Below, piece by piece: positions 4,713-8,825 of a DNA stretch of 8,825 nt. Source of the DNA: Deltaproteobacteria bacterium (GTDB lineage Bacteria; Desulfobacterota; Desulfobacteria; Desulfobacterales; JAUVKB01); assembly GCA_030596405.1 (NCBI GenBank), contig JAUVKB010000088.1, forward strand, positions 1 through 8,825. Direction: 5' to 3'. A program made the translations under genes and the position numbers. Each line of letters starts with the position of its first letter. The first letter of the stretch is position 1. The notes beneath the pieces are model-generated. The model ran no database searches and had not been told where the DNA came from. It was given only the letters and a program-made list of their open reading frames with translations.

Positions 4713-6809
4713 TTATAAAGGCAGATCGGCAACGTCTTTGTTGTAACAGCTAAGACAGCATGAAAGACACCGCATAGATTCTTCCAGGGCATCGTCTTCA
4801 CTTATGACAAGATCGGCCTCATCAAAGGTTTTAATCCGTTCATCAACGGGAAGTTCAGGCATTTTTACCCTTGGCGTCTGTTTTATCCCGTCAACGGCAT
4901 CAAAAACCGAACCTGGAATATGATTTTTAAACAGCGTTTTTGGCGGAGGCGTTGTTGCTTTGCCGCTAAGGAACATGTGAATTGATCGAGCAGCTCTTCT
5001 GCCTCCCCCGATGGCTTCAACGACCAAAGAGGCGCCTGTTGCCGCGTCCCCGGCTGTAAACACATAAGGTATGCTTGTCTGAAGCGCTACAGGATCTGCG
5101 GAATCAATGGTATTCCAACGGGTGATTCCAAGATCATCCATACGCTTTCCATCTTCTTTAAAGGATACATCAGGCCCTTGCCCGATCGCTGTAACAAGCA
5201 TATCAACGTCAAGGAGGGTTTCCGAGCCTTCAATCGGAACCGGACGGCGTCTCCCGCTGGCATCCGGTTCGCCGAGTTCCATCTTAAGGTATTCAAGTTG
5301 TTTGGCCTTACCTTTGTCATCTGCAATAACACGAACGGGTGCGGCTAAAAATACAAATTTTACACCTTCATGTTCAGCAGCTTCAATTTCAACCATGTTG
5401 GCGGGCATTTCGTTCCTGGTACGACGATAAACAATCGTCACCTCTTTTGCGCCTAGTCGAACAAGCGTACGAACACAATCGATAGCCGTATTCCCGCCTC
5501 CGATAACCGCACATTTTTGTCCGATCTTTATCGAATCTCCACCGTCGCCCTGCTGGTTTTTGGCAAATCTGGTCAAAAAGTCGATGCCCGTAAAGCACCC
5601 GTCAAGATCTTCTCCTTCAACTTTAAGGCTGTAATCTTTCCAGGCTCCGATGCCCAGAAAGATCGCATCATATCCGGCTGAAACAAGTGAGCCCATATCA
5701 AAATCACGTCCAAGCTTTACGTTGGCACGGCTTTTAACCCCCAAGTTCAAAATACCTTCAATTTCCCATGCAAGCACTTCTTTTGGAAGCCTGTATTCAG
5801 GAATTCCGTATCGGATCATTCCTCCTAATTTAGGCATTGCATCAAAGATTGTAACCTCGTGGCCCAAACGGCGCAAAAAATATGCACAGCTTAGACCGGC
5901 AGGCCCGCCCCCGACAACAGCTACTTTTTTGCCTGTAGGCAAAGCACAGGATATCGGGATCCGTTTGCCTGAATTCATTTCATAATCTGCAACAAAACGT
6001 TTTAGCTGGTTTATGGACACGGCTTCATCTTCAATACCTCTTCGGCAAAGATCTTCACAAGGATGGGGACAAACACGACCGCAGGATAAAAGCAATGGAT
6101 TCCGTTCTCTGATAGTCTTTACAGCGCCTTCATAATCGTTGTTTCTAATCTGCGAAATGTATTTTGGTATGTCAATTTCAGCTGGGCATGTTTGCTGACA
6201 CGGCGCAATACGATCATCATACTGGTTAAGATGCAGGAGTTTGTCAGACATGGTTTTAATCTCCATGATGTTTTTAGGGCAGACCTTTTCACATGCCCCG
6301 CACCCCACACATTTTGCCTCATCAACAACAGGATAACCGTCAGGGCCTATCTTAAGCGCGTCAAAAGCACAGGCTCTGACACAATCACCAAGGCCAAGGC
6401 ATCCAACACTGCATTCCCGCATGCCGCCGTAAAGGGCAGCTAACGCCCGGCAACTGTTAATGCCCATGTAATGATATTTTGTCACGGCCCGGTCGCCTCC
6501 CTGACATGTGTTGTATGAACGCATCGGTTCCGCGCTTCCGGCATCCACACCGACAACGGCAGCGACCAATGCCGCAGTTTCAGAACCGGAGATAACGCAT
6601 ACGCTGGGAGGGGCTTGACCTTCAACAACCGCAACAGCCGCAGCCGAACACCCTGCATACCCGCATCCCCCGCAATTAGCTCCCGCTAAAAGACCTTCAA
6701 CTTCAGCAATCCTGGGGTCTTCATACACATAAAAAATTTTTGAGGCAAAACTCAGTACCAAACCACATACTCCACCTAGTAATAACATGAAAAGAACGGC
6801 TTCTGTCAC
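4713..6809 (-). CDS. rnfB: RnfB fused to a GltD/NfnB-like NAD(P)H:FAD oxidoreductase
   Basis: Residues 1-185 are RnfB: a membrane anchor (about 4-23); an Fe-S domain with C46, C49, C54 and C71; then two [4Fe-4S] ferredoxin-like sites (C133, C137, C143, C147 and C167, C170, C173, C177). After a short linker, residues 200-620 match the glutamate synthase small subunit / NfnB type. They carry cysteines C204, C208, C243, C247, C251 and C255 for Fe-S clusters, an FAD-binding GGGPAG (300-305), an NAD(P)-binding GGGNTAID (437-444) with VYRRTRNEMPA (460-470) as in NADPH-using members, and the FAD motif TAGDA (585-589). The tail ends in C681-x2-C684-C685-x2-C688. Ordinary RnfB proteins lack the second module. 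The start is GTG at 6809, set by AAGGAGGT 4 nt upstream. It is the last gene of the rnf operon. The frame is uninterrupted across the junction, so this is a true fusion unless there is an assembly error. Electron transfer between NAD(P)H and Rnf is inferred. Confidence 0.9.
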   Translation of the reverse strand: MTEAVLFMLLLGGVCGLVLSFASKIFYVYEDPRIAEVEGLLAGANCGGCGYAGCSAAAVAVVEGQAPPSVCVISGSETAALVAAVVGVDAGSAEPMRSYNTCQGGDRAVTKYHYMGINSCRALAALYGGMRECSVGCLGLGDCVRACAFDALKIGPDGYPVVDEAKCVGCGACEKVCPKNIMEIKTMSDKLLHLNQYDDRIAPCQQTCPAEIDIPKYISQIRNNDYEGAVKTIRERNPLLLSCGRVCPHPCEDLCRRGIEDEAVSINQLKRFVADYEMNSGKRIPISCALPTGKKVAVVGGGPAGLSCAYFLRRLGHEVTIFDAMPKLGGMIRYGIPEYRLPKEVLAWEIEGILNLGVKSRANVKLGRDFDMGSLVSAGYDAIFLGIGAWKDYSLKVEGEDLDGCFTGIDFLTRFAKNQQGDGGDSIKIGQKCAVIGGGNTAIDCVRTLVRLGAKEVTIVYRRTRNEMPANMVEIEAAEHEGVKFVFLAAPVRVIADDKGKAKQLEYLKMELGEPDASGRRRPVPIEGSETLLDVDMLVTAIGQGPDVSFKEDGKRMDDLGITRWNTIDSADPVALQTSIPYVFTAGDAATGASLVVEAIGGGRRAARSIHMFLSGKATTPPPKTLFKNHIPGSVFDAVDGIKQTPRVKMPELPVDERIKTFDEADLVISEDDALEESMRCLSCCLSCYNKDVADLPL

Positions 6810-6813
6810 GATT

Positions 6814-6821
6814 ACCTCCTT
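6814..6821 (-). promoter_or_regulatory. Ribosome binding site deciding the GTG start of rnfB
   Basis: On the minus strand a complete AAGGAGGT precedes the GTG at 6809 by 4 nt. No ATG is available nearby upstream in frame, and the following residues form the expected membrane anchor, so GTG is the start. The TAA of an 11-codon frame (6812-6847) overlaps this site. Confidence 0.75.
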
Positions 6822-6866
6822 GGTAATTTAATCGCATAGGATTTCATCTTTATTTTGTTCCGGGTC

Positions 6867-7442
6867 CTATACCATTCCTTTGAAAGCATAAAATGTAAGA
6901 GAGAGAATCCCTGCTGTAACCAGTGCAATGGACGTATCTTGAAGCGGCTTTGGAACTCTGGCCAGAAGTATGCGTTCCCGAACACCGGCAAAAAGAATAA
7001 GAGCAAGGCCAAAACCAACGGCATAGCCGAACGATGAAACAATGACCTGCATAAAGGTGTACTCTTCCTTAATATTGATCAAACAAACGCCCATAACCGC
7101 ACAGTTGGTTGTAATAAGCGGAAGAAAGATACCTAATCCTGCATATAGCGCCGGGATACTCTTTTTTAAAAACATCTCTACAAATTGAACCAGAGCGGCA
7201 ATAACAAGAATAAACGAAATTGTCCTTAAATATTCAAGGCCGAACCGCTTCAAAAAGAAAGTATCGGCAATCCATGTGATAACACCTGCCATAACCAGGA
7301 CAAAAACGACGGCCATGGCCATGCCGACAGCCGTCTCCATTTTCTTTGACGTTCCAAGAAAAGGACAATTTCCCAGATACTGGGCAAGTAAAATATTGTT
7401 AACAAGAATACAGCTTATGACAAGGAGTATATAATCGCCCAT
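6867..7442 (-). CDS. rnfA: Rnf complex membrane subunit RnfA
   Basis: This 191-residue integral membrane subunit of the ion-pumping Rnf complex has about six hydrophobic segments across its length. The family signatures LGNCPFLG (C26) and TTNCAVMG (C114) are present; in the Rnf/Nqr family these cysteines, with their counterparts in RnfE, hold an iron-sulfur centre within the membrane that passes electrons across the bilayer. The start NNILLAQYLG region is also typical. The ATG at 7442 has AGGAG 8 nt upstream (7451-7455), which overlaps the stop codon of rnfE, so the two are tightly coupled. A 57-bp gap follows before rnfB. Length and motifs match standard RnfA with no truncation. Confidence 0.97.
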   Translation of the reverse strand: MGDYILLVISCILVNNILLAQYLGNCPFLGTSKKMETAVGMAMAVVFVLVMAGVITWIADTFFLKRFGLEYLRTISFILVIAALVQFVEMFLKKSIPALYAGLGIFLPLITTNCAVMGVCLINIKEEYTFMQVIVSSFGYAVGFGLALILFAGVRERILLARVPKPLQDTSIALVTAGILSLTFYAFKGMV

Positions 7443-7453
7443 TAAATTTTCTC

Positions 7454-8047
7454 CTATTTATTTCCAACAAGGTTCATGATGCAAAGCATAAGCCCGAGAC
7501 AAATAAATGCTCCAGGGGCTTCAACCATCAATGAAAAGGGCTGAAAAGACGGCCCGAATAACGAAATGTTAAAAAAAGTTCCGCTTCCAAGTATTTCACG
7601 CACGGCCCCTAAAGCGGCCAAAGAGAGTGTAAACCCTATCCCGATTCCAAGACCATCCGCCAGTGAAGGCATGACGGGATTCTTGAACGCAAAAGCTTCT
7701 GAACGGCCAAGGACTATGCAGTTAACAACAATAAGAGGTATAAATATTCCCAGTTTGAGAAACAAAGGATACGTAAATGCCTGCATAAGAAGTTCAACGA
7801 CGGTAACAAACGTCGCAATTATAACAATAAAACAGGCAATTCTAACCTTTGAAGGGATTATATCCCTTAATAAAGAAACAAGCATATTGGAGCATACCAG
7901 AACAAATGTGGTCGCAAGCCCCATTCCGAGCCCGTTTTCTACTGTCGTGGTAACAGCCAATACAGGACAAAGACCGAGGACAAGCCGAAAAGGCGGTATT
8001 TCATCCCATAGACCTTTGACGAATTCCTGAGTGATAGACTTTGCCAT
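7454..8047 (-). CDS. rnfE: Rnf complex membrane subunit RnfE
   Basis: This 197-residue membrane subunit is a homologue of RnfA and forms a pseudo-symmetric pair with it. The paired cysteine signatures are GLCPVLA (C27) and VVNCIVLG (C110), expected to share the intramembrane iron-sulfur centre with RnfA C26 and C114. Other family marks are the N-terminal GLWDEIPPFRLVLGLCP, the acidic VVELLMQ helix and GRSEAFAFKNPV after the second cysteine. About six transmembrane segments are visible. The ATG at 8047 has GGGGAG (8054-8059) 6 nt upstream. Its TAG stop overlaps the ribosome binding site of rnfA. It is full length. Confidence 0.97.
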   Translation of the reverse strand: MAKSITQEFVKGLWDEIPPFRLVLGLCPVLAVTTTVENGLGMGLATTFVLVCSNMLVSLLRDIIPSKVRIACFIVIIATFVTVVELLMQAFTYPLFLKLGIFIPLIVVNCIVLGRSEAFAFKNPVMPSLADGLGIGIGFTLSLAALGAVREILGSGTFFNISLFGPSFQPFSLMVEAPGAFICLGLMLCIMNLVGNK

Positions 8048-8070
8048 CTTGATCTCCCCTATATTTAAAT

Positions 8071-8108
8071 CTTAACTATTAAATTTGGTCTTAATTATTA
8101 AGTCTGGT
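8071..8108. repeat. 19-bp imperfect tandem repeat between rnfG and rnfE
   Basis: Two adjacent 19-bp units (8071-8089 and 8090-8108) match at 16 of 19 bases, sharing CTTAA, TATTAA and TGGT blocks. A weaker third copy may run from 8110 into the end of rnfG. The second unit contains a short palindrome CTTAAT-T-ATTAAG (8090-8102). The repeats fill most of the 66-bp gap between the rnfG stop and the rnfE ribosome binding site, and no gene fits there. Confidence 0.6.
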
Positions 8109-8113
8109 TCTTA

Positions 8114-8707
8114 CTACTTGTTAAATTCACTTAATTTATTAATTAGTCGGGGTTTTAACTGTTTATATATCTTTCCCGCTTCAGATACGGCCATACACAC
8201 GCCGCGGGAGCTAACCGTCGCGCCGGAGATGGCATCGACCTGTCCCCCGTCTGTTTTGACCTTAAAATCTTCGTTTAATAATAATCCGGCAAACTGGGCT
8301 GCAAATTTAAGATCCGTCTTTGCCTTGGAACCTACACCCGGTGTTTCACTATGGGTCGTCACTCCAACTGCGACGATCTTATCGTTTTTAACATTTACGC
8401 CCAGCATAACCCCTATGTCGCCCCCAAATCCTTTGCCGAAATTTTCAAAGGCAACCGTATCCGCGTTTCCGTCAAATATTCCGACAAAAAAGCTTTTTTC
8501 TGCGTCATCTACTTTTAGCTTGAACCTGTCGACAATCGGATCGTTTGAAGATCCTTTGAGAATTTCGCGTATTGCAGGCCCTTTAACAAATTTAAGCTGT
8601 TGATATTCAATTTTGTCCTTTGTTCCGTTCCGGACAGCAGCAAGAAGACCGCCCGAAAAAGCACATAAGATGGTAATGATGACAACCATTTTTATCATTT
8701 CACGCAT
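8114..8707 (-). CDS. rnfG: Rnf complex FMN-carrying subunit RnfG
   Basis: RnfG is anchored by one N-terminal membrane helix (about residues 4-24) with its flavin domain outside the cytoplasm, and it relays electrons through a covalently attached FMN. The flavin attachment motif DAISGATVSS is at residues 158-167 and fits the Dxx[ST]GA[TS]x[TS] pattern recognised by the ApbE flavin transferase. The HSETPGVGSK segment (119-128) is also typical of the family. An in-frame TTG at 8713 lies only 2 nt from the AAAGGT ribosome binding site, whereas the ATG at 8707 is 8 nt from it, so the ATG is preferred, giving 197 residues. The gene overlaps the end of rnfD by 8 bp (ATGCGTGA), implying coupled translation. 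It appears complete; an ApbE gene is not in this window. Confidence 0.95.
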   Translation of the reverse strand: MREMIKMVVIITILCAFSGGLLAAVRNGTKDKIEYQQLKFVKGPAIREILKGSSNDPIVDRFKLKVDDAEKSFFVGIFDGNADTVAFENFGKGFGGDIGVMLGVNVKNDKIVAVGVTTHSETPGVGSKAKTDLKFAAQFAGLLLNEDFKVKTDGGQVDAISGATVSSRGVCMAVSEAGKIYKQLKPRLINKLSEFNK

Positions 8708-8825
8708 TTTCAATTACCTTTCCCAATGCATTTGGTCTGATTTTATCCAGAAGCGGGTTTACGAGGTTCATAGCAAGAATCGCAAACACCACACCGTCAG
8801 CATATACTCCGATATTTCTTATAAG
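8700..8825 (-). CDS. rnfD: Rnf complex membrane subunit RnfD (partial, C-terminal 41 residues)
   Basis: The minus-strand frame entering from the right edge reads RNIGVYADGVVFAILAMN and continues LVNPLLDKIRP, which is the characteristic end of RnfD/NqrB membrane proteins, where the last transmembrane helix follows a conserved YADG. It ends at TGA (8700-8702), overlapping the rnfG start by 8 bp. The flavin attachment motif and all other helices of RnfD lie outside the window. Position directly before rnfG supports the call and implies that rnfC lies further upstream, as in rnfCDGEAB operons. Confidence 0.9.
   Translation of the reverse strand, partial: LIRNIGVYADGVVFAILAMNLVNPLLDKIRPNALGKVIENA

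Noticed and set aside
6812..7042. 76-codon minus-strand frame overlapping the end of rnfA
   Set aside because: Most of it lies within rnfA in another frame; only its last 11 codons are outside and are discussed as a possible leader.
7566..8030. 154-codon plus-strand frame opposite rnfE
   Set aside because: Antisense shadow of a conserved membrane protein gene.
8085..8603. 172-codon plus-strand frame opposite rnfG
   Set aside because: rnfG on the other strand is unmistakable; the plus frame has no known motif and a biased Ser/Pro/Thr composition.
8708..8713. TTG start for rnfG at 8713
   Set aside because: It would sit only 2 nt from the ribosome binding site; the ATG at 8707 has proper spacing.

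Overview
The window looks like chromosomal DNA of an anaerobic bacterium, most likely a Desulfobacterota (sulfate-reducer-like) lineage. That is an inference from three things: an rnfCDGEAB-type gene order, an RnfB subunit carrying a large flavoprotein extension, and an ECF sigma / zinc-type anti-sigma / Spy-like trio. No 16S or other phylogenetic marker is present. I see no tRNA, rRNA, CRISPR array, insertion sequence or prophage gene.

Layout. (1) Positions 1-2620, minus strand: a two-gene nuclease unit. A YhaO/SbcD-like metallophosphoesterase comes first, then a YhaN/SbcC-like coiled-coil ATPase whose 3' part runs off the left edge. The two genes overlap by ATGA. (2) Positions 2621-2937: an AT-rich divergent intergenic region with a plausible minus-strand promoter and three inverted repeats. 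(3) Positions 2938-4599, plus strand: an ECF sigma factor, an overlapping (TAATG) membrane anti-sigma factor with an H-x3-C-x2-C zinc motif, and a secreted Spy/CpxP-like protein. (4) Positions 4634-4663: a strong symmetrical hairpin between two convergent operons, able to terminate both. (5) Positions 4713-8825, minus strand: the 3' end of rnfD, then rnfG, rnfE, rnfA and an rnfB fused to a GltD/NfnB-like NAD(P)H:FAD oxidoreductase. rnfC and most of rnfD lie beyond the right edge.

How they work together. The Rnf genes encode a membrane complex that moves electrons between ferredoxin and NAD(H) while pumping Na+ or H+. Here RnfB, the cytoplasmic iron-sulfur subunit that meets ferredoxin, also carries a complete FAD- and NAD(P)-binding module of the glutamate synthase small subunit type. 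This suggests that a third pool, possibly NADPH, is wired into the complex. The sigma/anti-sigma/Spy unit looks like a self-contained envelope or metal stress circuit. The YhaO/YhaN pair is a DNA end-processing or repair machine related to SbcCD/Mre11-Rad50.

The most notable item is the RnfB-GltD fusion. Smaller curiosities are short in-frame tandem duplications in both nuclease-pair genes, a 19-bp imperfect tandem repeat between rnfG and rnfE, the clustered inverted repeats in the divergent region, and a CxxCCxxC tail on the RnfB fusion.
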